NCBI GenBank assembly: GCA_025529335.1
Contig: JAMYHX010000043.1
Location: 1-64,000, forward strand
Direction of reading: 5' to 3'
Source: Rhizopus sp. PT2906
Lineage: Eukaryota > Mucoromycota > Mucoromycetes > Mucorales > Rhizopodaceae
Length of the DNA stretch: 64,000 bases
A program made the position numbers and the translations under genes. This document shows, piece by piece, positions 29,301-44,300 of the stretch. The first letter of the stretch is position 1. The number at the start of each line of letters is the position of its first letter. Below the pieces are notes generated by a model. It had not been told where the DNA came from, ran no database searches, and was given only the letters and a program-made list of their open reading frames with translations.

Positions 29301-32300
29301 CCGCCCATGGTATCGCAGGCGGATTTAATCCACAGATTAGGTTGATCCCACCCCAAAGAAAAAAAAAAAATGAATTGAAGATTATTATGTATATGAAAAA
29401 TAAAGTGTGGCACAGAGCGTGTATCACATTTTTCGCCTCCATTTCACCAACTGGCTGATTGATGGCACTTTTTTAGTGACAGATCAAAGTAGGACACAAT
29501 GTTTACGAAAGCTTGTCCATACGATGTCTTGTCATTTGGGGAGTTTTCAATTGAAAATATGCTTTATATCTGCCAGTTTCCCAAGAAAGACGGCGCAAGC
29601 GGTACTTGTTTGCTCACCAGTAATTGTAAAAGAACTGGAAACATCAGCAAGTGGCGTCGTTATATTTTCTGCTGAACAAGGCGCAAATGTCTCGATTGTT
29701 TCTCTCATTCTTTGGATTGAAGCCGATAAACTATATCATTCCGACTTATGCACCTTACGGGGCCCAACAACGCATTATCATTGCCGAAAGTGTATTCAAG
29801 ACAATCAAAAGGGAAAATTCTGCAAGATATAAATTATTTTACTGAGAAGCACTTGAATCAAACCAAAGAACGTTGTCTGCTTGGGTATTATTGATAATGG
29901 CTATACAAAAGAAGCAATGAGACCCCTAATATCCCTGGACACTACTTTTTGTGCATCGGTGTCCTGCTTGGAATTACAGAGTACTCGAGATTTGGTGAAA
30001 GTCGTTCTCAAGTGTGGTAAATCGGACAAGGTAAAAAAAGCTTGCACATTGCATCAACGTCTTTCAAGAGCATACAGGCTTGTACAGATGTCGCAAAGAA
30101 GCATGTGCAAGGTGGTTCTTTTTTTGTGACAGAAATTTCAAGGTGTTGGCGCTGTCCTCCTCATCAACTTTCAGAATGGTTCCGTTTCACATACCATAAT
30201 CGATCTTTTGTTCAATTAGGCAAGTCATGTTCATTGCGCTATTCATTAAAAAATCAACACTCGATTACATTGCAACGGTCAAGACTCTATTAAACCATTG
30301 CATTATTATGATACCAACTGTCGAATAGAATGTCATAATCCATACTGTTCCAAGTTGAAGGTGCATCTTTTGGTTTATTTGACAAAGATTCTGTTTTGGA
30401 TCATGAAACTGAAAAAGCACAGTGAAGCATCATGTGTAAAAGTCAAATTATTCTCGTGCCTTGTTTATGAGTCTTTGGCACAACGGTCCAATCTGCATAA
30501 CAATCAGGAGACGTATCAAGAAAGCCTTTGAGTAATGCTACCGAAAAACGGTTGGGTACAAATAATACTTTGTTACAATCTGTACTAGAGATTAATCGCT
30601 TTATCACTCGGTCGCACGATAGCATCTATTCATTTTAATTCTAAGCGCCTCGGCTCTGTATACTCGAGAATGCTTCCTCTGGTCCTTACTGGTAATATTA
30701 TAAAAACAAAGCACTGATCTCATATTCTTCTGGCATAAGGGGTATGCTATTCTAATCTGACCTTGCCATCCTCCCCTACCTCGCTTCTCCTGCGGCCGGT
30801 CTAATTGACGTACCGTTTGAGTCTTTAGATTTGTTACTGAAAGCGTTTTCTCTTTGATTCCGAGTTTTACATGGAGATCGGCTATCGTCTCAATGTTAAC
30901 CTCCAATAGTCACTCAGTATTTACAGAGCCTTTTTATCCCTTAATTAATACTAATATACCTTTTAGATATCTAATAGAGCATCTTTACATTCTTATAAAT
31001 AAAGAGCACACGTCAGTTCCTGAAAGAAAAAAAAAAAATAACCATACTGGTTTTAATATAAAAAAATGTGTGACTTTTTATATATTTTTTTTGGTTTCCC
31101 TTTTTTTTTTTTTTCTTCTTCTCGCAAATACATATCAAAAACACGCGCTTTTTCTAAAAAGATGTCTTTTACATTTGGCGCACAATCAACTCCAAGCTTT
31201 GGCGGTTTTGGAACAACAACAAACACGACTCCTACTAGCAGTGCAGCACCTGCAACCTCTTCATCAGGATTTGCATTTAATAACACACCTGGTTTTGGAA
31301 CCACTACTTCCACCAGTGGCTTTACATTTGGTACATCAGCACCTACCTCAACTGCACCCACCACTGGGTTTAGTTTTAACAACACACAACAGTCTACGAA
31401 TACCTTTGGCGCACCAGCATCAACTGCAGGCCTTTCATTTGGCACACCGGCATCAACCACAGGCTTTTCATTTGGTACACCGGCATCAACTACAGGCTTC
31501 AGCTTTGGTCAACAACAACAACAACAACAAAATAAGCCTTCCCTCTTTGGAGGATCAGGTTTTGGATCAACAGGACTTGGATCATCCATCCAGACGCTCG
31601 GTGGTGACAACAAGTTTGGATCGTCATTTGGCTTCAACTCGGCCGAACAACAGAAAAAACAAAGAGAAGAACAAATCTACAAACTCTTGTGCGATCTCAA
31701 TCAGGAAGCAGATACTGCAACGACAGGACGTAAAGGGTATGAAGCCAAGAACGTTTGGCAAGCTCTGGCTTTACTCAAATCGTACTATGACCCTAAGTCA
31801 CCCTATTGTCGTTTCAGACATTATTTCTACAACGTCGTCAATCCTCAGGAAGTTCATCTCTATCAAAAGCCTGCAGATCATGATCCTGAAGAATGGACAG
31901 CAGCACAAAAGGCGAATCCGGATCCCAAGACGTAAGTTTGTTTTTATATTTACATGTCTATTCACGTTTTATTAGACTGGTACCTGCTTTGGCTATTGGC
32001 TTTGACGATGTACAGAAACGATTGGACATGCAGTCCAAGCTGAGCGAAGCACACAGCGAAAAATTAAAAGAACTTGAACAAGTATTGACCAAGATTCAAA
32101 CATCTTGTCTGACAGCAACCATTTCAAAGCTCGATGAATGTAAACAAAGGCACATGGAATTAGCTCAACGTCTTGTGAAGGTAACGTCCATCCCTCAAAA
32201 GATGATATGAGCTTAATCTTTTTGTATGTAGTTTTTGAAATATGCTCAAGTCTTACGCAACAAGGGCTTGTCTATCACGCCAGATGAAGAAGCGATGCGT

Positions 32301-35300
32301 ACTCGTCTAGAGAATATTCAAGAACAGTTACAGAAATCAGAGTTGTTCCGAGGCAAATTGAATCAGTTATGGGCTCAACTGCAGTTGATCAAAGAATCAG
32401 GGCGAAAATATGGCAAGATAGATGGTGTTGAGGAATGGCATGCGGTGTCAGAACAACACATGGATGAGATTACAAAGGTAAGATTCCCTGTTTGAAAAAA
32501 ATGCGTCAAGTCTAATGGTTATAAATAGAACCTGAATGAACAAAACAAGGGTATACAACATGTCATCGATATCCTTCATACAGACACGAAAGAAATTGAA
32601 ATGCTAAGAAAATAACCCTTCTTTTATTTATATCTTTATGTTTATCCCCCCCTAGCTCATGGGTAATAAAACTTCTTTTCGCGTCCTCAATTATTTCTAT
32701 TCCTATTGGTTGATTTTCATTATTTAGCATTAATGCACAATAAATTTGGAGGGGGAATTTCTGTTTCCAAAAAAAGGGCCACTCCACTTGCTTTTATTTA
32801 TTTATTGCAACCCATGTCGAGCATCGTTGAGATTATGCGAAAACGTAAGAAGCAAAAGCAAACTAGTACATAACTCACTGTGATGTTAGGTCTGATGGAC
32901 TCTATAAGGTCCGTTCAACCACCAAGTAAATGGAAAATCATTGTCGTTGATTCCAAAAGCACACACATCCTAAACGCAGCATGCAAGATGTATGACATCT
33001 TGGAAGAAAATGTAAGAACTTTTTTTTACACCCTTTTCTTTCATTCTTGACATCTTTCTTACTTTCTAGGTTACACGTATGTCCTTTTGTTTACAATCCA
33101 CCGCTCTTCTTCTTACTGTTCTTTATTAGTGGTAGAAAACATTGAGAAAAAGAGACAACCTTATCCTAGTCTAGAAGCCATCTATTTCTTGACACCTTGT
33201 CGAGAATCGATCTATCGTTTGGTCGATGACCTTTCGTCTAAACCACCTACTTATAAAGTAGCACATGTTCACTTTACTGGAGGCAAGTTTTTTTTTTTTT
33301 TTGTAATGTATCATTTTGATAACCACTTTCTCCAGGTCTTAGTGACGACCTCTTTGCAGAACTTAATAGAAAACTAAAATCAAGTGGAGCTGCAGAATAT
33401 GTTCAAAGTTTAAAAGAACTTTATGTGGACTTTATGGGTAACGAGACAACAGTCATGAAAAAAAACTAAAGACTGACGATCATTATGATAGTATCTGAAT
33501 CCCTTGTATTCACAGTCGATCCAGTTACAAGCTTCTTGACTACATTTGGCGACTCGTCTCGTCCAGACGAGGCATTAAGACAGACAGCAAAACAAGTAAG
33601 AAAAGCAAAAAAAAAGCAAGTATATGTAATACTTACAATAGATAGTTGTTATCTGTATGTGCGACTCTAGGAGAAGATCCAATCATTCGATACCAGATAC
33701 AATCAGAGGGAGGGGAAATTCATTCCCAATCACCAGCAAGCAAACTAGCTCAGATCGTCCAACAAGAAGTGGATAACTTTTGCAGATTGAACCCTAATTT
33801 TCCTGTAATGCATATTGAACAAGCGCGCGCGTTACAAAAAAAGAGCTAACTGTCTTTTTTAGCCACCACGAAACCCTCCTCAACCCAGAGCCACACTCTT
33901 AATTCTCGATCGGTCCATTGACCCTGTAGCACCACTGCTTCACGAATTCACATACCAGGCAATGATCAACGACTTACTTCCGGTTCAAGAAACAGATAAT
34001 CATGTTGGCATAAAATACACATATGAGTTTCATCAAGCAGATGGGACACTGGGGTCTCAAGAGGTTACTTTGGATGAAGAAGATAATGTGTACAAGTCGA
34101 TTCGACATATGCATATCGCTCAATGCTCAGATTACTTGATCGAACGGTTTAACGAGTTTTTGTCAGAAAACAAGTCATCCAACGAACCCAAAACGACGGC
34201 CAAAAGTTTGAAGGAAATGAAGGAAAAGTTGACGAATTTACCACAGTATCAGGATATGAAGTCCAAGGTAACACAACGCGTGTAGAATGCGTTCAAGACT
34301 GATGGTTGATTATAGTATTCCGCTCATTTGAGTATTGCTCAAGAATGTATGTCGTATTTCGAAAGACACAAATTGAACTCGGTTGGTAATTTGGAGCAGG
34401 TCATAAAAATACGCATTGAAAAGACAAAAGTTTAACATCCATGTAGAATATGGCAACGGGTGAAACAGCAGACGGAGAAATACCCAAGACGATCGTACTT
34501 GACATGGTCCCTCTTTTAGATGATCCTTCTATTAGGTAGAGTTTCATCAATTCAGTACATCCACTAAACGTTATGTTGTAGCCCTGTGGATAAGGCACGA
34601 TTACTCATGTTGTACATCATTTGGAAAGAAGGCGGTATTTTCGAAGATGATAAACGGAAATTAATGGAACACGCCAAACTAAAAGGAGAACTGCGTGATG
34701 CCATCAATAATCTCCCATTGATAGGTGTCAAGTTGACACGAGTCCGTCGACAAGAAAAGTCATCGTTTATTAAAAAGAGAAGAGAGAGATATCGAAGAAA
34801 TAAGGATGAAGAGCAACCTTATGAACTTTCTCGTTATGTGCCTGTGGTCAAAAAGATCATGGAGGTAACAGAAAGAAACAAAACTCAATAGAACGATGCA
34901 TCATGACATTTCTTTTGTGTTAGGCTCATTTCTCAGGTACTTTGGAAGCAAAGCAATTTGGTTATACGAGACAATCAGATATGGATCCAACAGAGGAAAC
35001 AGGCTCACCTGGGGGTTTACCAGCCAGTGGTGTCTCACTACGAAGCACAAAACCAACATGGGCCAAAAAGAATAGTCCGGTAAGTAAAGTATGATGTTTT
35101 TTTGAGTACGTGACTTATATATACTTATAGGGTTCTCCTCGACCAACCAATGGTGCCAAACTGATTGTTTTTATTGTTGGTGGAGCGACATATTCCGAAA
35201 TACGGTCTGTGTATGAAGTAGCCGAAGCATATCATCGTGACGTTTTCATTGGCACAACAGAACTTTTACGTCCTGCAGCCTTTGTCGAACACCTAAGCAA

Positions 35301-38300
35301 CCTGCGTCGTCCTGTACCGACACCACCTGCTTTGATCGCACCTTACGTACCACCACAGAAGCCAGTGGAAGTCAGTAAGGCAACCTCACTCATGAATCAT
35401 ATGCACATCGGAAGCTCTCCGCAACTGAGCAGCAAGAGTTCAAGTCTGTCGCTATCCACCATTGCGTCCGACACAAAGTCATCAGTGACAACAGAAGAAA
35501 AGAAGAAGAAGAAAGGATTAAAGCGATTGTTTGGATAGAATAAAGATAGAATTTTTTTTTTTACTTCTTTTTCATTTTTGGTGCACCCAAATTCTTTGGT
35601 AAATACTTATCAGCAGTAATGATGACGACAATAGCAATATGTCCTATGAAACCTACGCTCTTGTAGGCTGTCCATGCTCGGCCGACCTTCAAGAGCTCGA
35701 ATCCGACGATACCATATGCACATGTTGCCTGACAGGTTGCCCAGGCAACCAACTTCCAGAGATAAAAGTAAATCTCGTTTTGTTTGGTGTAAGGTTGAAC
35801 ATGCGGCAGTAATCGTCGACGGAGGATGGATTCACAGAGGACAAAGAGGAATTCGAGCAAGAAGGTCAGGAAATACATCCAGTGGAATCCGTGCCAGATA
35901 GCCAAGAATGCCAATGTACCAAATTGTGACGCGAGTTTACTGCCGAGGAACTTGAGTCGTTTAAAGACGTAGTATTTGGACCAAAGGTTCGTATTGATGT
36001 TGAATGAGCCAATGATATGATCGATTGATGTGGCTGTTTCAAACGTGCCAGGGAGTGTATTGGCCAATCCACGGAACTGAGCGAGTCCGGCCATGTCAAA
36101 TCCTTCATATGAAATGCCAAAGGCGGCGATTGCACCTGAATTTTTTTATGTGTGAGACCCCAAATCCCCACATTCACTCTTGATCACACGTTTCTTTACC
36201 TTCAGTCAATAACCAGATACCGATATACTTGTTGTATGCAAATTTGCCAGCAACTATAAACACAAACGCACGCTTCAAAAGGCACAATGAACGATATTCG
36301 TCAGTAAGCAGGTACGACGTGTTGTACCTGGCGCCGATCGTTTGTTGTAAGCCGAGATAGACAGCTGCCAGGAGTACACATCGTATGATGTAAGCGACCT
36401 GTGCTCTCTCCTTTTCCTCGTGTTCTTCCGCGTTGAGCTGTCGTTCATCATCGTTCAGCCATTTTCTGTACAGTGAAAATGAAAATTGAGGACCGACAAG
36501 GAAGGCAGCTGGAAAGTGAGCATAGGCAAACACTTCTTTCAGGTCCGGTAAATCAGTCAGGGGTGTATCTGCTCTAAATGACAGAGGTAAGACGACAGGT
36601 GGCTTTGCCTTCTCAGTGCTTCTAATCGCAGCCTGGGTGTGATCCTCGTTCTTATCGGCCTGTTTCTCTGTAGGTGCACCAGCGACAGTGAACTTTTTGC
36701 GTCCATCATAGTAATCAAAGCCGAAGCCCATCATACGAAGACAGAGAATACATTGTGACATGGTCCAGGTAATATCGTAGTCGTCGGTTTGCATGTAATA
36801 GTATCCAACCAACAAGTAGAGTGCGTTAAATCCCCAGACGGTCATGAGGGCTAACTTGCGATCATTCATTTGTTCACCAAGAATGAAGCAGAGTCCATAG
36901 GATACCGCTGTGGTCACAAGTGAATGGTAAATGTGGAATCCATTAAAGAAAAAGCTCAAGGCAAGTCCAGCAAAGAGAATGTATTGATTTCTATCTTCAC
37001 GTGTTGACTTTAGTGAATCTTGGCTAAGGTATAATTTTTTGTAATAAAAGGCGGGAGGATAGGCAAGAAGAATGGTTGATAAGAGCCGTAATGTAGGTTC
37101 TGGTAACCCAATTACCCTGGAGAGTAATGCTGTAATTATGTTCATTGTCAGAACAAAACAACCAGGAGAAAGGCGTTACTGCTTCTTTTGTAATTAAAAA
37201 AAAAAAAAGACTGCTTCCCAAAATGGGTAATTATGTAATCGTGAGTTTATCCTATTTAGTCCCCTCCTTTTGAGCTTGGTACTCTTTGTCATTGCGAATT
37301 AACAAGACTATTTCTGGATTGGGAGAAGGGCTTGTTTGATAGTATACAGACTATCATATGATGTAAGAATGATTATTGTAAATGCAAAATATAATGTCTA
37401 CGTTTGTATTACAAACATTGTTTGTTATTTTATTGTGCACAATTAGTGGCAGTGGTGTAAGGTACACTTGCGTACAGTAGTAAAAATGCGTAAAACGTCG
37501 ATATCGAACTTGCAAGCCATCTAAGATACCAAGGGCGGGTATGCATGCTTTCGTATCACCAACGGACTGATTTCAAGGCCTTTCAAGATATCATTATATA
37601 CAATGTTTTTAATATTTAATTTCTCACCAACAGCTTGAAAACCTAGACAGCATTCAAATTATGTCTATCCATTACTTCTTTGCAGAATATGACAGTGTGA
37701 TACAGGTCGACAACTATACTTCATCTCCTTGACTTTTTTATTTCGCCAATGGCATTTGTGTAAGGGGTGTTGTCATCACTGTATACTTTGACAATGTGTC
37801 AGGGAGACTAACGTTAGTCAAGCGCCCCATACTGAACGTCTTGTTTGATCTAGTAGTATTGTGTTCCTGTCCAGTAATTGATTGGACACCTAGACACTTG
37901 TGGCTTACAATGCAACACCTCCCGTCTTTGTCCCTAGCGAAGAAGAGCTTCTTCTCGATAGCAAGGCGATTTGAATCAATGAGAGGTTAGAATCGACATG
38001 GCTGACGATGTTGTTTGCTTAGAGGGGCAATGTCGAAGTCTTGCTAGTGGGACTCAGAAAGCTCAAGTTTTTGTTTTTACCACCAAGCGGCAATTGTATG
38101 CACATCCTTGAAATTACGATATTGTTATTAATGAATAGTGTTTTGCTTTTTTTTTCTTCAATTTTGTAGGCTGCTTCCTTCACCTCTGGCTTATGAGTTA
38201 CAACAAAAGTGGTTGCTACCACCTTGAGAGAGTAACATAGGTCCACATAAGTGAAGACATTAAATACAGAGACAGCTGCTTGGTGAACCTGTGTTTGTTC

Positions 38301-41300
38301 ATGCTCAAAACAAAGGTAGGAAATAGATTGAAGGAGATTCAATATATGAAGGGTGCTGACTAATGTATCTGAACTCTCTAGTATTACCTAGAGGAAGCGC
38401 TTGAGACTCTTCAGTCGATAGAGTGTGAACATCACAAAAACCGCCTTGATGATGATAGTGATACCAATAGCCAGCAACTGTATCTCTCGGACATCATTTG
38501 GCCAAAAATATTCAAGGTAAGTTTCAATAGCCATTCAAAAGGCAGTTGTAATAAAGTAATCAAGTCGTCACCAGAAAATGACTATTAGATAAAACGTTAC
38601 TTTGCTTCAAAATTACATTGCATTGGACTTGCTAATACATAGTAGAAGGAAAAGAAAGAGCGTATGAATAAGCCCTTGAATAACTTAAGAGGCAAGAACA
38701 TCTGGTAGGATAAAGCAGTCGAGTGTAACAAGATACGCTGTTCAGATATATGAAAGGATGAGTAATCATTAGATAAGAAACGGGTAAAAGTAATATTGAG
38801 CCATAAAAGGATGCATGCCGAGAGTACAAGATAATAAGGAGCAGTTTGAAACTAAACACATGGACATGTCTAAACATTATTCCATCTTCTTTAAGCAAAG
38901 TAAAAAGTTACAGAAATATTAGGATAATATTCTGCTCATAACATCTTTCTTTGACGCATACACCTTTTCTTTTATCTAAAATAAGCAAAAAGTACAGTTT
39001 ATTGCCTTTACATGTGGATTTGTAATTGACTATGACGGCTATTGTTTTTATAATATTCCCAAAATTGTTATATGTGGATATAAATGTATGTGCATGTGTA
39101 TGTGTGTATTTGTGTATGCATGAAAGTTTGTATATATGTATAAATATGTCTATTATATTACATTAAGATAAGCAGTGATAATGTCTCCATCCATTAGACA
39201 AGGCACCATCATCGCATAATTCTACATTCTTCATCCAAGTCGACTCTAACACTTGGTCTACTTTCCATCGAGTCTTGGGGTCTGGATCCATCATGCCAGC
39301 CAAACATTCTCTGATATGACGGTCAGACAACTTGAACTTGTCCCAGAACAGACAATCAACGGGATCTCCTTCTTGGCGCTGTTGAACGTACTGACTATAA
39401 GCGCTATCACCGCCATCAGCGGCAGCAGCAGCAACAGAGGCAGGAGATCCGGAAATAGCTCCAGGAGGGGGACTGGAGGAAGGTTTACCCGTGAAAAAAG
39501 CGGCATTGAAAGGTAGTTTTTGAAACCGGATACAGAAATAAGTAATGGCTGCACTCCAAATATCCAAGGCTTGACCATCATAACCATCGTCATCGTTCTT
39601 GAGCGACCAAATCTCAGGAGACCAGAAAGGTTCAGATCCGCACCATTTGTAGCACATATGAGATTCCTTTTCAAAGCACGTCTGCACAACAGATGCCACA
39701 CCAAAGTCGGCAATCTTTAAGGTGCCACCTTTTGTCAAGATGAGATTTTCCGGTTTGATGTCCCTATGAGCAATACCAAGGTGATGAAGGTGCTGTAAGC
39801 CAAGCATCAGCTGTTTGAACAGACAATCACATTCTCCGACCGGCAAGTTGGATTTTTCAAACAAGAGGTTAAACAAGTCACCACCTTCGCACTAAATAAA
39901 GAAATGAGAGATCAGCGGTACGATAGAGATAAACATCTTACATATTCCATAACAGTACACCATCTATCATATTCATCTACCACAAGATCCATCGTCTCGA
40001 CTACATGTAAATGTCCACTGACAGTTTTACTGATACAATATTCATTATGCATACGCTTCAGATACTCTTTTTCGTCCTCATCCTTTGTCCTCTTTCTGAA
40101 CTCTTTGACTGCCAAGACACTTCCATCTTTAGGTGATTTGACGAGTCGTATGACAGCTGTTGCACCACTTGCGATATTATTCTTATTGGTGGCTCCTGTT
40201 CCCTTCGTATTCGATTTCTTCATCGGCTTCACATATTCTCCATATTTCTCATGAAGTCTTGGTACATTACTAACAGGACTGTGGTGATGATCAGCCGGAT
40301 GAAAATGCTTTTTGGTCCAAGTGGCAGGGCTAGAGATAAAGTTACCAATAGATCGTCCAAGGCGATGGTGAGACGATGTTGATGGTGATATCGACATGTC
40401 ATGATGATTATCGATACTCTTTGAGCTTTGAGCGCTCGTACTATCTTGTCTATTCAAAGGAGAGGGTGGTGGTGATGATGATATTGTTCTTGATGTATTA
40501 TTAGTCATCTTCAATCGTTGATTATTGTTATTATTAAACAATGATCCTAATCGACTTGGTTTCTTTATTGAAAGTGCTGATACTGTTGACGTTGATGGAG
40601 ATGGAGATACGATTTGATCTGATAAAGCACTGTTCCATGAAGTGGATTTTGGTTCTACTTTAGATATTGCTGCCATTTTAGATAAAAGAAAAGAAAGAGA
40701 GAAAGAGAAAGAGAGAGAGAGAAATAAGATGAAGAAAAAGACGAAAAAAAGTATATCCTTTTTATAGGAATTACATTATTCCTAAAATGAAACTTTTTTT
40801 TTTCCCTCTAGTGATGGGGTTTAAAATAATACTCCCTCTTGCTCGTCTTTCTTTGTATGTTTGTGTCTGTCTCATTTCTTCGTTCCACTTCCCCGCGCTT
40901 AGCTTATAATCATAGTTTGTCATTGGCTCAGTTAAACGTCACTTTTTCGACAATGACGTTGAAGACAAGGAGTAATATTCTCTCTTACAGGGAAAATTAG
41001 CGGGAAAGGTCTTCGGAATTAGAATTCGATTCTGACTCTCAGTTCGCCTCGATCCCTGGGGAGAAAAAAAAGGGGGTTTAATAAATAGACTGGCTTGAGT
41101 TACTGTTAAACAGAAACATGTTTTAAGCTGGTTCATCAACAGACATCATGTCTCTATTTTGGCAATAAACAAAAATGTCAAGCTTATTTTATTGTTGTCG
41201 AAAGTCATATCTGTTTTGATAGGTTGATTGTTCAGGAAAAACTAACAACCAAGAAAAGACAGTCTCCATAGAGACAGACTACATTATAAAAAAAGAAACC

Positions 41301-44300
41301 ACTTAACTCCAATGACCTTGCCTTAATTACAGTTTTCACACTTTAAATTCAAACAATGTTGGTTTTTTTTTCGAGATGTTACGTTTAGACAATTTTACCT
41401 GTAAAAACCTAATACGACGCTTTACTTAAGCAATCTGAATCTATAATAAGTGCGCTGAGATAGGTGATCTCTTTGCCTTGTTGAAGTTACTTCTTTATTC
41501 GTAACAGTGGTGGAGGAAGAGAAAGAAAGACGCATGCCCCAATGCCATCCGTAAGTTCCATGAGGAAATAAAAGGACATAATGGGTGGGCATGTATGCAG
41601 CATGTGTTTGGCTGATTCTTTGAAATATATTAGTATTAGAGAGATTAGAGTGATACAGATATGAAAGGAGCACATTATTCAGCATATGGTATATAGTAGA
41701 TTATATAAAAACATTAGAGACACTTATTATGGTATGTGTTTTTTAGCGATAGGACAGAAGCATACTTCTGAAACAAGCCTTTTTTCTGTCCTTTTTCATA
41801 ACAAATAGCTCATCTTAACGTATCTCCGTATTTTTCTCGTTGCTGAAGAACAAAGAACAAATCAGCCATTGTCGTTTCTTGTTCAATGGGTACCACCACA
41901 ATGTCTTCTGCATACTTTTTCAGTCTCTTTAGTTTATGGGCTTACTTTCTTTTTCATATTCTTCTACACAAGCTACAATCTTACTAAACTACTTGTTTGC
42001 ATTCCTTGCCATTTCTAGATACTCGTCTTCTTGGCTTAGTTAGACATCATTGTATTTCTTATATGACTTGGCAGCAATAGAGTAGATTTCTCAAAGTGCC
42101 TTGTCGTCTTTTTTCTTCAAGAGCAATGATTGTTGTATTCAGCTCTGTTATTGTAAAAAAAAGCAATAAGTCGATGGCTTGCGAATTTGATTCTAAAAAG
42201 AAGAGCTGAATACTATTAAGCTATTTTTTTATGAGTTTTATAGGGAGTATTAATGTTGCCAGTATGATAAATGTGGTCAATGTGATTATTTATTATTGTT
42301 ATACTAGTTATTATAGATATTCTTATCAGGTGTGATAGAGGAATGTAAAGTAGAATGTATGCTCTACTTTATTATACTCGAGTTATTATAATGATCCATA
42401 TCAAACACGTCAAATCGTATCGTTGCTGAGTTTTTACCTCACTGTGTTTCGCTCCACAGGCTGGAGCTGCGCCTGTTTAATGGATAGATTACAATGTGTT
42501 GTCATGACGTTATAAACAGTACTGCGAGAAACATTAAGATCTATAAAGTTTTGCATTAAACTTTCTACCACTTTGGATAAAACAGCAGAAGGATTCTCAT
42601 CAATGTAATTTAAAAGAAATTGCTTATGTTCCTCTTCAATACGATGTCGCCCTGATTTTTTCTTTTTCGCGAAAATGTTTTCAGAATCTTCATAATAGCG
42701 TTTGACCCATCCATGAGCTGCACGAATATGAATGCCCAATTGAGTCGCAGCTGCCAAAGCATTAAGGCTTTTACTTAAAATGTATAACGTCGCTTATTGC
42801 CATAGTTCCATATAAACATCAACACGATTCCTTTCATCTCTAATTGGATGCAACATAGGCTTAGGAGATTTCTCTGAAGGTTTATTTTGAAGAAATTTGG
42901 TATGAGAACTTATTGTTTTGATGGCGAAAAGCTCCTCGTCAACTGTAAGATCCATTGGCTCAACTCCATGTTCATCAACAGCACCTCCTTGCCCATCCTC
43001 ATAAAAAATTGCGTATTCATTTGAATGTTTGTAAAAATAAACTTAAGATCAGGAAGTAAATAGAAATAAGGTATGGAATCATCACTTCAGTTTATTAGAT
43101 AACAATGACGAAGCGACATGTAAGAATAATCAAGGTTCATCAAGTGTTGATCACAATTTTATTTTTGGATCGTGTGACATCATTTTTGAATTTGAATTGT
43201 CTACATTATATTTTATGGTTACACGAATTTCAAAGCTGATTCCGGGCCGCACCAAGCCTTTCTTACTGTGTCCATGCCCTTTTGTTGGATCCTTCAGATG
43301 GTCCACTTTGACCCTTCCCTTTTTTTGTAACATCCATCTGGTAAATAAAGCATCCATCATCCATTCATGCACATCGATAACTGACAAACTCTATAGCCAT
43401 GAAAGACATCTACAAGCACGACGAACTCGAAATCCCTGAAGGTGTTAAGGTTAACATCAAGTCCCGTGTTATCACCGTTGAAGGTCCTCGCGGTACTCTC
43501 ACCAAGAACTTGCGCCATTTGGCTATTGAAATCACCATCGTTGGCAAAAAGATTCGTTTCGTCGTTCACCACGGTCTTCGTAAGCACGTTGCTTGTATTC
43601 GTACTGTCCGCTCTTTGGTCAACAACATGATCATCGGTGTCACCAAGGGTTTCCAATACAAGATGCGTTATGTGTATGCTCACTTTCCCATCAACGTGAT
43701 CATTAGCGATGCTGGCGATGCTGTTGAAATCCGTAACTTCTTGGGTCAAAAGGTCGCTTTCCATGTCAAGATGCGTGAAGGTGTCAAGGTCGAAGCCTCC
43801 AAGGCTCAAAAGGATGAACTTCTCTTGACTGGTAACTCTTTGGAAGCTGTCTCTCAATCTGCTGCTGATATCCAACAATCTTGTCTTGTCAAGAACAAGG
43901 ATATCCGTAAGTTCTTGGACGGTATCTACGTCTCTGAACGCAACGTCTTAGAATCTGCTTAAATTGGCAGAATATGTTAATAAAGATGCACAACGGTCCA
44001 GGGAAGACGGCAGGAGCCTTCCCACCCCTCTTTTTCTAATTGATTTTTGTGTGTTCTCGGGGGGCATACACACACACATATACGTACAGAGGGGCATTTA
44101 ATCAAGTTTTCATAAGGTCATGAGTCAATGTGTGTATTTGTATGTCTTCTTTTATTATTGTGCTATTAATGTAATAAGAAGTATAATTATTAAGTTTATC
44201 GTTTCTTGCCAAACTTGATACCAAATATCTTTCTCGCTGAGCTACGGTCATTAAATGTCGAAGAATGTCTTGAATCTCCATCATTAAAGGTATTATCGTC